From contig OW818693.1 of the NCBI GenBank assembly GCA_942493335.1, positions 2,666,001 to 2,730,000 of the forward strand: a DNA stretch of 64,000 bases, in the 5' to 3' direction. Numbering within the stretch: the first letter of the stretch is position 1; each line of letters opens with the position of its first letter. A model generated the notes under the pieces. It was not told where the DNA came from. It made no database searches and saw nothing but the letters and a program-made list of their open reading frames with translations. The position numbers and the translations under genes are program-made. Shown here one piece after another: positions 52,182 to 61,269 of this stretch. The DNA comes from JAEWSN01 sp942493335. GTDB lineage: Bacteria > Bacillota > Clostridia > DSM-8532.

Positions 52182-54455
52182 ATGAAAACAGATGCGATGA
52201 TTCAGGAATTGGTGGACGGATACGGCAATTGGGTGACGGATGAGAAAGAAAACCGTGCCGGCGGAACAGGACGCATGACCAAGACACTCTACCCGTACGA
52301 TTCGATGTTTTCCCCGATCCGGATCAATGGAATGACCCTGAAGAACCGCCTTGTCATGGCCCCGATGGGCAATATCGACATGTGTGAGGAAACCGGGCGC
52401 CCGAATGAAAAAATGCTGCAATACTTCTTTGCACGGGCAAAAGGAGGAGTCGGGCTCATCACCACCGGGCTCATCCCGGTCAGCCACGGCATAGACCACT
52501 CCATCACGGAGTTGGGCAAGCTTTCCTACTTTCCCCGCATCGACAGAAGCAGGACGGTCTTTTCCGGCTGGCGCGACCTTGCACAAGGGGTTCACGCATA
52601 CGGCAGCCGCATTTTCATACAGCTGACGCCTGGACTGGGACGTGTCGGGAACCCGCAATGCCTGATCAATGAACTGAAATTCCCGGTATCCGCCTCCCTG
52701 AACCCGAACTTCTACATTTCCCAGATCCCCTGCATGCCGTTGACAGATGGAAAACTCAAAAAAATCGTAAAAAACATGGGGCAGGCGACGGCCGATGCAA
52801 AGGCTGCCGGGATTGATGGCGCCTATCTGCACGGACATGAGGGTTACCTGCTCGAACAGATGACCAATCCGGCGTTCAACCGACGGAAAATGGGCCGATA
52901 TGCGAACTGGCAGCAGTTCGGACTCGACTGTGTCCGGGAAATGCGTCGGCGTGTCGGCGATCAGTATCCCATCATGTACCGCATCGATCTCTCCCTCGCC
53001 CTCAACGAAACATATGGAGAAACCGGCATGGCCATTCCGGCGCTTCGAAAATTCACAAACGGAAGGAGCATCGATCAGACTCTCGCTTACATGGAAAATC
53101 TCGTGAAAGCGGGGGTGGACCTGTTCGATGTTGATCTCGGCTGTTACGACAATTGGTGGCTCCCCCACCCCCCTGCCGGCATGCCGGTCGGTTGTTTCCT
53201 TGATGTATCCCGACTTGTGAAGGAGCATTTCGCCAAGAAGGGAATCCGTTCCAATGCCGGGATCGAAGTTCCCGTGGTGGCAGTTGGCAAACTCGGTTAT
53301 CCCGACATCGCCGAACAAGCGCTTCGGGATGGCAGCTGCGACATGGTGATGTTGGGTCGTCCGCTTCTGGCGGACCCGGATTGGCCGTCGAAAGCGTATG
53401 CAGGCGATGTTGACCGCATCCGCCCCTGTATCGGTTGTCAGGAAGGTTGCATCAATGAGTTCGTCGACGGCGGACATCCCCAATGCGCTGTCAATCCACG
53501 AACGGGCTTCGAGCACATCATGCCGGAACAGTCCGCGCCACCTGAAAAGACAAAGAGACTGGCTGTTGTCGGTGCCGGGCCTGCAGGCATCGTTTTTGCC
53601 ACCACGGCCGCCAGCCGCGGGCATCAGGTTGATCTGTTCGAGAAGAATGGCGAACTGGGTGGAAAAATTCTGCCGGGCAGCATCCCGAAATCCAAGTATG
53701 AACTGGAAAACTATCGCCAGTATCTGATTCGCACAGTCGATGAGGCCATCCAGGGCGGACACCTGTCCCTGAAACTCCAAACGCCTGTCGATGTGGCATG
53801 GTTGAAAAAACAGGGCTATGATGGCATCGTGTTCGCTATAGGTACCAGACCGGCCGCACCGAAACTGCCCGGCATCGAAAACACAAGAACCGTACAGGCG
53901 ACGGATCTGCTGCTGGATACCTCACTGCTCGGTGATGCAAAGAAAGTTGTTATTGTAGGCGGCGGTGTCGTCGGATGTGAAACCGCCTATTGGTTGAAAT
54001 ACGAAAAAGGGAGTGACGTGACGGTCGTGGAAATGCTCCCGAACCTCATGGAAGGGGCTTGCACTGCAAATCGGGGCCATCTGATCCATTACATGCGCAA
54101 GGCAGGCGTCCGCCTGATCAATTGTGCCAAGGTTACCTCGTTCGATAAGAGTGTTGTGAACATTACCCGAAATGTCTCCAAGGGGGTTCCCGATCCTTAC
54201 AATACCTGGCAACCCATTCTTCCGAAGAACATAGAAAACCCCTTGGCTCCGAAGATGGGCCCGGAAGAGCAGGCGGAGACCCTCGATGCGGACCTCGTTG
54301 TACTGGCGATGGGCGGAAGGCCGGATGATGCGCTCTTCTTCGAGGCGCAACGCACACACGCCGCAACGAAACTGTACAACATCGGGGACAGTTTCAGCGC
54401 AGGCAAGGTATTGGAAGCCACACGCGCGGCGAGCGCCCTCGCTATGAGTCTGTAA
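52182..54455 (+). CDS. Old-yellow-enzyme / 2,4-dienoyl-CoA-reductase-like flavoprotein
   Basis: 757 residues; ATG 52182 with GGAGG 6 nt upstream. After an unusual ~33-residue N-terminal extension, a FMN barrel starts YDSMFSPIRINGMTLKNRLV and contains HGHEGYLLEQMTNPAFNRR and GSCDMVMLGRPLLADPDW. A 4Fe-4S site is formed by RPCIGCQEGCINEFVDGGHP and the next QCAVNP. Then come an FAD/NAD(P) domain with LAVVGAGPAGIVFATTAASR and VVIVGGGVVGCETAYWLKYE. This is the FadH/BaiCD/trimethylamine-dehydrogenase architecture, which reduces activated C=C bonds. It is 13 bp before the aconitase X large subunit, so the two act in one pathway; the substrate is unknown. Confidence 0.88.
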   Translation: MKTDAMIQELVDGYGNWVTDEKENRAGGTGRMTKTLYPYDSMFSPIRINGMTLKNRLVMAPMGNIDMCEETGRPNEKMLQYFFARAKGGVGLITTGLIPVSHGIDHSITELGKLSYFPRIDRSRTVFSGWRDLAQGVHAYGSRIFIQLTPGLGRVGNPQCLINELKFPVSASLNPNFYISQIPCMPLTDGKLKKIVKNMGQATADAKAAGIDGAYLHGHEGYLLEQMTNPAFNRRKMGRYANWQQFGLDCVREMRRRVGDQYPIMYRIDLSLALNETYGETGMAIPALRKFTNGRSIDQTLAYMENLVKAGVDLFDVDLGCYDNWWLPHPPAGMPVGCFLDVSRLVKEHFAKKGIRSNAGIEVPVVAVGKLGYPDIAEQALRDGSCDMVMLGRPLLADPDWPSKAYAGDVDRIRPCIGCQEGCINEFVDGGHPQCAVNPRTGFEHIMPEQSAPPEKTKRLAVVGAGPAGIVFATTAASRGHQVDLFEKNGELGGKILPGSIPKSKYELENYRQYLIRTVDEAIQGGHLSLKLQTPVDVAWLKKQGYDGIVFAIGTRPAAPKLPGIENTRTVQATDLLLDTSLLGDAKKVVIVGGGVVGCETAYWLKYEKGSDVTVVEMLPNLMEGACTANRGHLIHYMRKAGVRLINCAKVTSFDKSVVNITRNVSKGVPDPYNTWQPILPKNIENPLAPKMGPEEQAETLDADLVVLAMGGRPDDALFFEAQRTHAATKLYNIGDSFSAGKVLEATRAASALAMSL

Positions 54456-54468
54456 GGGGGAATTCACC

Positions 54469-55740
54469 ATGAAGCTTACGACGGAACAACAGGCGCTCCT
54501 TGACGGCGGCCGAGGTCAGGCGATGGCCAAGGTGGTCAAGACCCTTGTCCTATACGGCGATACCTTCGGAGCCACGCACATGGTCCCCGTCACAGGTCAA
54601 TTCGGACATCTCGTCACCAGTTTCGGCTTGTCTGTCCTGAAGCCAGTCCATCAGCTCCTCCAAACGCTGATCGACGAAGGGGCGGTTTCCGGCCAGGCCT
54701 TCAGCGTGGATCCTCGACCCACGGACCCGAACATTCCCACGACCCTCCTGCAGAATCTGTTCTTCAAGCTGATGTATTCGAAGCAGAAACCCTATGAGAA
54801 GCAGCTTGTTTCACTTGGGATCATGTCGGACAAAGCCTTTACCTGTGCCTGCTATCTCGACGAGGTCGGCAACACGCCAGCTGCCGGAGATGTGCTCAGT
54901 TGGGCCGAAAGCAGCGCCGTTGTTTACGCCAACAGTGTGCTGGGGGCACGCTGCAACCGCAATTCCGGCATTCTTGAGCTGTTTGGCAGTATCGCGGGCT
55001 TCGTCCCCTATTTCGGGCTGTTGACTGATGAAGGACGGAAAGCCACCTGGATCGTGGATGTGCAGACAAAAGATCGTCCGGAGGCGCAAGTTCTCGGCAG
55101 TGCCATTGGGATGAAGGTGATGGAATCGGTGCCATATATCCGGGGTCTGGATCGCCATCTCGGCAACAAGCTGAATGACGAAGCAAAAGCCTATCTGAAG
55201 GACATGGGAGCCGCAACCGCTTCCAACGGAGCGGTAGGTCTTTTCCATGTCGACGGACTCACCCCGGAAGCGGCCGCACTGGGGGAGACCCTTATTAAGA
55301 GCGATGCAATGGTTTACAAAATCGACGACGCAGAATTGGAGCGAGTGCGCAAGGGGTATCCATGTATCTGGGAAAATCCGGCTGCGACGCCAAAACTCTG
55401 TTTTGTGGGATGCCCACATCTTACGCTCGGACAACTAACAGATTGGACAGAACGGCTATCCAATGCATTGGGGATGGCCGGTAGGAAAAAAGTGGCGATC
55501 TCGACCGTGTTCACAACCGCACCAGGCGTGAAGTCGGCGTTCGAAGGGACATCCTCTGCCACCCGCCTGAAGGAAATGGGCGTTATCCTCTCGGAGATCT
55601 GCCCCCTGATGTATATGAACAACCCGAAATGCGGCAGCATGCCTGTTGTGACAAACTCGAACAAACTGCGTACCTACACGAGTGCGCGGTACCACACCGA
55701 TGCGGAAATTCTCGCCTTGCTGGCGGACGGGGGTAAGTGA
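54469..55740 (+). CDS. Aconitase X large subunit (DUF521)
   Basis: 423 residues. AcnX marks: an opening LTTEQQALLDGGRGQAMAKV, HMVPVTGQFGHLVTSFGLSV, CYLDEVGNTPAAGDVLSWAE, VVYANSVLGARCNRNSG, and AGFVPYFGLLTDEGRKATWI. A C-terminal VPVVTNSNKLRTYT-like segment (MPVVTNSNKLRTYTSARYHT) completes the family. Characterised AcnX enzymes dehydrate cis-3-hydroxy-L-proline in bacteria or mevalonate 5-phosphate in archaea. With a separate small subunit this is the two-polypeptide type. Substrate cannot be assigned; the neighbouring flavoprotein argues for an unsaturated product that is then reduced. AAGGGGGAATTCACC precedes the start. Confidence 0.92.
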   Translation: MKLTTEQQALLDGGRGQAMAKVVKTLVLYGDTFGATHMVPVTGQFGHLVTSFGLSVLKPVHQLLQTLIDEGAVSGQAFSVDPRPTDPNIPTTLLQNLFFKLMYSKQKPYEKQLVSLGIMSDKAFTCACYLDEVGNTPAAGDVLSWAESSAVVYANSVLGARCNRNSGILELFGSIAGFVPYFGLLTDEGRKATWIVDVQTKDRPEAQVLGSAIGMKVMESVPYIRGLDRHLGNKLNDEAKAYLKDMGAATASNGAVGLFHVDGLTPEAAALGETLIKSDAMVYKIDDAELERVRKGYPCIWENPAATPKLCFVGCPHLTLGQLTDWTERLSNALGMAGRKKVAISTVFTTAPGVKSAFEGTSSATRLKEMGVILSEICPLMYMNNPKCGSMPVVTNSNKLRTYTSARYHTDAEILALLADGGK

Positions 55741-55741
55741 G

Positions 55742-56194
55742 ATGAAGGTATTCAAAGGTCGTCCGGTCATCCCGGGAAAGACCCGTGCCGAGGCGCTGGT
55801 CACCCGAAATGGATTCAATACACTGGCCAGCTTTCAGAAAGCCCTGATGTTCGGCGACAAGGAAGCGAAATGCTCGGACCAAAACAATCCGGAACTGTTA
55901 GGCAAGGCGATGAAGGGAATGGCGCTCTGCATGCCCCAGACCATCGGTTCTACAACCGGCGGCATGGTCCTGTTCTGCGCATCCGCGATGGGCCGTCAAC
56001 CCGCCTGCCTGCTGTTTTCCAAACCCATCGACTCTCTGGCTGCTGCAGGCGCCGTCCTTTCCGATGTCTGGACGGATGTATCCATGCCGACTGTGGATGG
56101 GCTGGGAGACGATTTTCTCGATTATGTCAAAAATGGGATGTCGATCAGCGTGGAGGAAGATGGAACCGTAACGGTTGATAACAACGGTCTATGA
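55742..56194 (+). CDS. Aconitase X small subunit (swivel domain, DUF126)
   Basis: 150 residues starting one base after the large-subunit stop. It has the compact swivelling beta-barrel pattern: VFKGRPVIPGKTRAEALVTR, then MALCMPQTIGSTTGGMVLFC where the family has 'P.grGSs.gs.vl', and PACLLFSKPIDSLAAAGAVL. The serine in the GS motif probably takes part in catalysis, as in the related families. It completes the heterodimeric AcnX enzyme. A strong bidirectional terminator follows at 56281-56317. Confidence 0.92.
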   Translation: MKVFKGRPVIPGKTRAEALVTRNGFNTLASFQKALMFGDKEAKCSDQNNPELLGKAMKGMALCMPQTIGSTTGGMVLFCASAMGRQPACLLFSKPIDSLAAAGAVLSDVWTDVSMPTVDGLGDDFLDYVKNGMSISVEEDGTVTVDNNGL

Positions 56195-56280
56195 CCCTTG
56201 GTTCAAGGGTCCCCGGACCCCGCTCGATTTGATAAGTTTGACTCGAATAAAATGGCTCGAATAGAACGGCTCAAACAAAA

Positions 56281-56321
56281 TGGACCCTGAAAACCGCAAG
56301 TGGTTTTCCAGGGTCCATTCT
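56281..56321. terminator. Bidirectional terminator between AcnX and DUF2207 genes
   Basis: Arms TGGACCCTGAAAACC (56281-56295) and GGTTTTCCAGGGTCCA (56302-56317, one bulged C) form a 15-bp stem with a 6-nt loop; T-rich sequence follows on the plus strand and A-rich sequence precedes it. It terminates the plus-strand AcnX operon and the minus-strand LemA/DUF2207 operon. Confidence 0.9.
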
Positions 56322-56332
56322 TTACTATTTCA

Positions 56333-58231
56333 TCACCAGGATCCGCCCCCGCCACCGCCGCCACCGCCGCCGACGGAACCCCCGCCACCGCCCGAGGAAG
56401 AGCTCGAAGGCGCGGAGGTTGCGTAATTCATCGTCGAGTGCATCGAATGGAGGAAGTGGGGACTGGAGAAACCATAGGGAGACACATACCAGTTCGGCGG
56501 GGGAACAGTGATGGCCTGAAGATGGTGTTCCCAGATATGGGTCAGCCCAAAGACAACTGCATAAGGCAGAATGTCATAAAACATCGCCGGGGTCTGCTGG
56601 AACAACATTTCAAGACGATCACTTTTCGTAGTTGCAATAAATTCACGAAATCCGCGGATGCGGCTGACCAAGTCAATCGCATAGGCCGTGTACACTTTGG
56701 TCAGCGAGAATGACCGGACTGCCACGCCATACAGAAGCGGAAGGAGGATAAGCGGTGCATAATCGCCCATGAATTCCCATCCGACCGTCTCGCCAAGACC
56801 CACAGTGAGGGGCAGGAACAGGAGCGCGAACCACCCGGTTCCCAGAAACACGGCACCAACTCGACGGCCAGTCGTAGCACGAAAGCCGACAAGACCCCCG
56901 ATACCGAGTATCACACCAAGGAGTGTCAATACGGCAAGCCCCGAGAACAGTAAAGCCATGAAGAACATCCCGCCGCCAAAAGCAGTGTTCGCCAGAAAGG
57001 AGAGAAACAGAATCTCAAACACAGTGAGTCCGGCAATACTCCAAGCAGTACGTGACTGGAAGCTGTTGACGAGGATTTCATGTTCTTTCTTGAACCGATC
57101 CGGAATTGAAGCGGTGGCAGCGGACAGGTGGGTATGGAAACGGTTTTCGAGTAGTGCCGTAGTGACAGTTTCACCGTCTCCGCATGCAAGAAAGTTTTTG
57201 AACAGTGTCTGTTCATACTCAGGAGCCTCCGGCGGGAGATCGGACAGCCGCTGAAAGGTCATCTTGCCAGAGGTGTCGCTTTCGCTCCGTTCATCCTCCG
57301 TGATGAGGAGATGTCCCTTTGCAGCCCAGTGCAGGATGAGCGTCGCAACTTCCGCATCACTCACGGATTCATTGTCGAAGGCATAGGCGACTTCCGCCGG
57401 ATTCAATCCTTCCGGGGGCTGGAAAGAAAGCACGGGTACAATGCGATGAGCGTTCGAATACTTGAACCGGGAGAAGATTGCAAGAGCGAGTACAATAACT
57501 GTTATAAAAAGGATAATAAGCACATAAGGAAGTCTGGACAGGCTGGAAACCTTTGAAAAATACCCTTCCGGTAGAGGCAGCATCAGGGTGACGCCTTCCC
57601 GTTCCACAAGGGGGGCGACAGTTTCAGCCAGCAGGGAATTGCCATTCATCTTCCAGGTCACGTTGGCTTCAGCCTTGCTGCCAAAGGCACCAGAGACAAA
57701 ACTTACGCCGGCCGGGTCGAAGGATGCGGGCAAGTCGACTCGCATCGTCACCTTGCCGATGGTCGCATTCCATTCGGAACCGACGAGATTGAAGTTCACC
57801 TCATCCCTCGTTCGATCCCTGTCATCCGATGCATCATACCGGTAACGGATACGGTACCGGACATCTCCTCCCACCAATTCCTTCTTGTCCCCGATACGCA
57901 GGGAGACAAAATCTCCGCTTCGGGAACGTGAAAAATCATAGGATGTTCCCGTGTCGGGATTGTCGATTATGATGCCGGAAAGGTTGTGGACATACCCGTA
58001 CTGACGCACGGAAATATCGCGGTAGATGCCGTGGCGCGGCTCTTTGAACCGGACAGTATATGTTTCCGTGATGTTGTAGACATTATCGGACCCAACTGTC
58101 ATCTGCACATCACAATCCAGAATGTCGTAGAATTCATCCGCCGCAACGGGCAGGGTGGTCATCAACAGCAGAACAGTGGTGACAGACAACAGCAGAAGAA
58201 CAGAAGACAAGCACCTCACGAGCGTTTTCAT
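56333..58231 (-). CDS. DUF2207 membrane protein with glycine-rich tail
   Basis: 632 residues. A signal peptide (~1-30) leads into an extracytoplasmic DUF2207 domain (EFYDILDCDVQMTVGSDNVY, EPRHGIYRDISVRQYGYVHN, RYRIRYRYDASDDRDRTRDE). A membrane helix follows near 235-255, then a cytoplasmic winged-helix-like part (NPAEVAYAFDNESVSDAEVA) and three or four more helices (~420-545). The C-terminus is a run of Ser then Gly ending GGSW, a common ending in this family. Function is unknown. The start overlaps the LemA stop (TGATG), so the two are coupled and probably form a membrane complex. The ATG at 58231 is preferred over a TTG just before it. Confidence 0.92.
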   Translation of the reverse strand: MKTLVRCLSSVLLLLSVTTVLLLMTTLPVAADEFYDILDCDVQMTVGSDNVYNITETYTVRFKEPRHGIYRDISVRQYGYVHNLSGIIIDNPDTGTSYDFSRSRSGDFVSLRIGDKKELVGGDVRYRIRYRYDASDDRDRTRDEVNFNLVGSEWNATIGKVTMRVDLPASFDPAGVSFVSGAFGSKAEANVTWKMNGNSLLAETVAPLVEREGVTLMLPLPEGYFSKVSSLSRLPYVLIILFITVIVLALAIFSRFKYSNAHRIVPVLSFQPPEGLNPAEVAYAFDNESVSDAEVATLILHWAAKGHLLITEDERSESDTSGKMTFQRLSDLPPEAPEYEQTLFKNFLACGDGETVTTALLENRFHTHLSAATASIPDRFKKEHEILVNSFQSRTAWSIAGLTVFEILFLSFLANTAFGGGMFFMALLFSGLAVLTLLGVILGIGGLVGFRATTGRRVGAVFLGTGWFALLFLPLTVGLGETVGWEFMGDYAPLILLPLLYGVAVRSFSLTKVYTAYAIDLVSRIRGFREFIATTKSDRLEMLFQQTPAMFYDILPYAVVFGLTHIWEHHLQAITVPPPNWYVSPYGFSSPHFLHSMHSTMNYATSAPSSSSSGGGGGSVGGGGGGGGGGSW

Positions 58232-58773
58232 CAAAACTTGACCTCGACAGGTCCTCTTTCATTCTCTTCCGCGTTCCAGTAAGGACTTTCCGAGTACCGG
58301 AGCGCACTGGCCAGCAGCACCGCCGGGAACATGCGGATGCCTTCGTTGAACTTCCTGCAAATTCCGTTGTAATACAGGCGCGCATTCGCAATTTCTCCCT
58401 CGACCTCGCTCAGGGCCTGCTGCAGCGCACCGAAGCGACCGTCTGCCTTCAAATCGGGATAGGCTTCAGCCACGGCCAGCAAGTCCCGGATACCGCCGGT
58501 GACGGCGCGATTTCCTTCAAAAACCGCTTCGTGGCTCTTCGCGGAAACCGCAGTCTGGCGGGCATTCACAAGACGCTCGAGTACCGTGGATTCATGCAGG
58601 GCATATCCTTTAACTGTCTCGACAAGGTTTGGAATCAGGTCATACCGTTTCTTCAGAAAGACATCCATCGAGAACCATGCCTCATCCACACTGGTTCTAA
58701 GGCGAATGAGATTGTTGTATGAGATGACGGCCAGAATGGCGATAACCACCAGAATCAATAAAAACCAGAGCAT
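58231..58773 (-). CDS. lemA: LemA-family protein
   Basis: 180 residues. One N-terminal membrane helix (MLWFLLILVVIAILAVISY) followed by the four-helix LemA domain: YNNLIRLRTSVDEAWFSMDV, then LKKRYDLIPNLVETVKGYAL with the family signature RYDLIPNLV, ARQTAVSAKSHEAVFEGNRA and EIANARLYYNGICRKFNEGI. The domain lies outside the cytoplasm. LemA proteins regularly pair with DUF2207-type partners, as here. Role unknown. GAGGAGG lies 5 nt before the ATG at 58773. Confidence 0.94.
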   Translation of the reverse strand: MLWFLLILVVIAILAVISYNNLIRLRTSVDEAWFSMDVFLKKRYDLIPNLVETVKGYALHESTVLERLVNARQTAVSAKSHEAVFEGNRAVTGGIRDLLAVAEAYPDLKADGRFGALQQALSEVEGEIANARLYYNGICRKFNEGIRMFPAVLLASALRYSESPYWNAEENERGPVEVKF

Positions 58774-59276
58774 GGAGGCCTCCTCTGCGGAAATTTCCCG
58801 CGTTCGCATGGCAGGGAATCGACCCCTCTGTCGTGGTCATGGACTCCCCATTCTCAGTGCGAAAAAATAAAAATGGCCGAAAGCCCGGTAGCCGAACTGA
58901 AGCCGCCTTCATTATATGCCCAGACGGAAACATGCGCAAACAGGCCCACTTACCGCATAGCATTGCGGGATACATTCAGAATAATCCGGATAATGCGATA
59001 GAAGATTCAGTCCCCAAAATGGACATATGGGGCTCTCGTCTTTATTCTTTACATTTTCGGGGTTGCGCACAAAGGGCGGATCACACTATACTTGGTCTGC
59101 CTGAATCTGATAGTAAGGAACTGTTGCGACATTGAACCTTGCCGAAGCGATTATAAGGATATTTATCCACATATGGCTAGTTTCCCCATATGATTATCAA
59201 TATTTGGTAACTTATTGCAAACGGTTGTCAGCTCCAAAACTGGAGTATTGTATACAACAAGCAGAAAGAGGGATCC
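58774..59276. other. Divergent intergenic region upstream of LemA and the lipoprotein
   Basis: 503 bp with no recognisable gene. It contains a single TTATCCACA (59162-59170), too isolated to signal a replication origin. The promoters of both flanking genes must lie here, but no consensus pair stands out. Confidence 0.5.
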
Positions 59277-60041
59277 ATGAAGAAGGTTATGTACATTATT
59301 CTCGTTCTTGTTGTGATTTTTAGTCTCGGTGGTTGCGGCGACGCAGGTGCCAGCGCAAGTCCTGAAGCTACAAGCGCGGTTGCCGAATCCAGTGCTGCCG
59401 TCGAGAGCGAAGTTGTCATCCCTGAATCGAGTGCCGAGATCGTTCCGTGGCCGGAGAAGTTCGCAGAGATTCCTGCTTACACCGCAAGCGCGATCAGCGA
59501 CCTGACGGCTGTCGATGACTACACCGGGTCAATGCAGTTCAGCGGCGTAACCGATGAAGAAGTCGCTGCTTATGTGGCGCTGCTTGAATCGAATGGATTC
59601 ATTGCACAAGGTACTGAAGGCAATAACTACGCAAAAATCACATCGGAGCTTAGCTATTCTGTTGGGTGGAATCGTGAGACTTCAGAAATGAAAATGATTC
59701 TGATGATTGCGCCGACCACAGAAGAAGACAAGAAACTGCTCACAAACTGGCCTGTCGAGCTTGATGGTATTCCGTCTCTTGACGGTTACATGGCAAATTC
59801 AGCCGCGAAGAACAAGGACGGACTTATCACGGTAGATTACTCTGGTGTTGCAGATGCAGACATCGAAGCATACCGCGCCAAGCTGACAGAGAATCGGTTC
59901 GAATTGGTAGACATTGGAACCGGTGTTGAAGCTTATGTTTTCACAGATGGCATTGGAAATGAATTTCTGGTCGTTGTGAATCCGCAGGATGATGTTGCCG
60001 GACATTTGCAGATTTCCGGTATCATCACGCCGGCAAAGTAA
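59277..60041 (+). CDS. Lipoprotein of unknown function
   Basis: 254 residues. A signal peptide ending in LGGC (Cys20) is followed by a Ser/Ala/Glu-rich linker to about 55. The mature part has two copies of a similar segment: DDYTGSMQFSGVTDEEVAAY near 82-101 and DGLITVDYSGVADADIEAYR near 181-200, each followed by 'L..NgF/rf', suggesting an internal duplication of an alpha/beta unit. I recognise no function. AGAGGG precedes the ATG at 59277 and a terminator follows at 60071. Confidence 0.85.
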   Translation: MKKVMYIILVLVVIFSLGGCGDAGASASPEATSAVAESSAAVESEVVIPESSAEIVPWPEKFAEIPAYTASAISDLTAVDDYTGSMQFSGVTDEEVAAYVALLESNGFIAQGTEGNNYAKITSELSYSVGWNRETSEMKMILMIAPTTEEDKKLLTNWPVELDGIPSLDGYMANSAAKNKDGLITVDYSGVADADIEAYRAKLTENRFELVDIGTGVEAYVFTDGIGNEFLVVVNPQDDVAGHLQISGIITPAK

Positions 60042-60070
60042 TACAGTTAACTGAATTTGGGCTTAACGGC

Positions 60071-60114
60071 ACAGGGGTGCAGCCATCAAAAAAGATGGCT
60101 GCACCCCTGTTTAC
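60071..60114 (+). terminator. Rho-independent terminator
   Basis: A perfect 17-bp stem (ACAGGGGTGCAGCCATC at 60071-60087, complement at 60094-60110) with an A6 loop, followed by TTTACTATTTATTT. It lies 30 bp after the lipoprotein stop. Confidence 0.93.
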
Positions 60115-60297
60115 TATTTATTTGGCCTGATGCATCAAACGAAACCAAAATATATAGATTCACCAAAAATCCATATTGTGTCATTTCAGCTATACTCATT
60201 TGTGACGCTGTGTACGCCATGGATACAATGATATGCTCAGGGGGACTGTAGATTTCGGCTGTTTCAGCTGTTTTTCATGACAGCGAAAGGAAACTGC

Positions 60298-61269
60298 ATG
60301 AACCTGATGGACGTGAGTCATGTCTCGAAAACCTATCGGTACCAGGAGAAGCAGGAGGGTCTGAAAGGCTCCCTGCGTGGGCTTTTTCACCGGAAAACCC
60401 TTTCACGTGACGCGCTTTCCGACTTTTCCTTTACCATGGAGGAAGGCGAATTCGTCGGACTGATGGGCCCCAACGGAGCAGGCAAGACCACACTCATCAA
60501 AATTCTGACCGGCATCATCCATCCGACCAAAGGTGAAGTCCGCATCATGGGCTTCGATCCGGCCAAAGGGGAGGATGCGTTCAAAAAACAGTTTGCCGTT
60601 GTCATGGGCCAGAAATCACAGCTGTGGTGGGATTTGCCTGCCGGTGACTCGTTTCTGTTGAACAAGGCGATATACGATGTGCCGGAAAGCCGGTATCGGG
60701 AAAACATCCGGTATTATTCGCGCCTGTTTCAGGTGGAGAGCCTCCTGCAGGTGCCGGTGCGAAACCTATCCCTCGGGGAACGAATGAAGATGGAAGTCAT
60801 CGCGTCCCTGATGCACGATCCGAAGTGTCTTTTCCTGGATGAACCCACCATCGGCCTGGATGCCGTGGCGCAGCGGCAAATCCGAGAAATGCTGCATCAG
60901 GCTGGCCGGGAACGGGGAATCTCGCTGTTGCTCACGTCGCATTACACGGAGGATCTGCTGGATCTCACGCCGCGCGTCATGGTCATCCGCACGGGCAGCA
61001 AGGTGTACGACGGCCCGCTGGACAGCCTGCTGCGCAGTTATTCCGCCAACCACACCATCACCGTACGTTTTGCTTCCCACCGGAGACCGGACGCGCCGGA
61101 ACATGCCGAACTGGTTTCCCAGACAGACTATGAAACCGTTCTGCGCGTCGGGAACGGACAGGTGCAGGCCACCCTGCGGCACATGTTGGATTTGGGCGAA
61201 ATCGAGGACATCCGGGTGGAAGACGACGACGTCACCCTGCTGGTGGAAAGGGTGTACCAAAACGCATGA
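60298..61269 (+). CDS. ABC-2-type exporter ATP-binding protein
   Basis: 323 residues. Walker A is GPNGAGKTTLIKIL, the signature VRNLSLGERMKMEV, Walker B CLFLDEPTIGLD, and the H-loop His in LLTSHYTED. The ~70-residue C-terminal extension (VRFASHRRPDAPEHAELVSQ, then DIRVEDDDVTLLVERVYQNA) is typical of DrrA/NatA-like ATPases serving two separate permeases. It powers export or membrane remodelling by the two following permeases. The start ATG at 60298 follows GAAAGGA. The stop codon overlaps the first permease's start (ATGA). Confidence 0.95.
   Translation: MNLMDVSHVSKTYRYQEKQEGLKGSLRGLFHRKTLSRDALSDFSFTMEEGEFVGLMGPNGAGKTTLIKILTGIIHPTKGEVRIMGFDPAKGEDAFKKQFAVVMGQKSQLWWDLPAGDSFLLNKAIYDVPESRYRENIRYYSRLFQVESLLQVPVRNLSLGERMKMEVIASLMHDPKCLFLDEPTIGLDAVAQRQIREMLHQAGRERGISLLLTSHYTEDLLDLTPRVMVIRTGSKVYDGPLDSLLRSYSANHTITVRFASHRRPDAPEHAELVSQTDYETVLRVGNGQVQATLRHMLDLGEIEDIRVEDDDVTLLVERVYQNA

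Noticed and set aside
52113..53780. 555-codon minus-strand frame
   Set aside because: Antisense to the flavoprotein with FMN, 4Fe-4S and FAD motifs; no start signal.
59162..59170. A single DnaA-box-like TTATCCACA
   Set aside because: One isolated copy without neighbouring boxes, an AT-rich unwinding region, or dnaA/dnaN; expected by chance.
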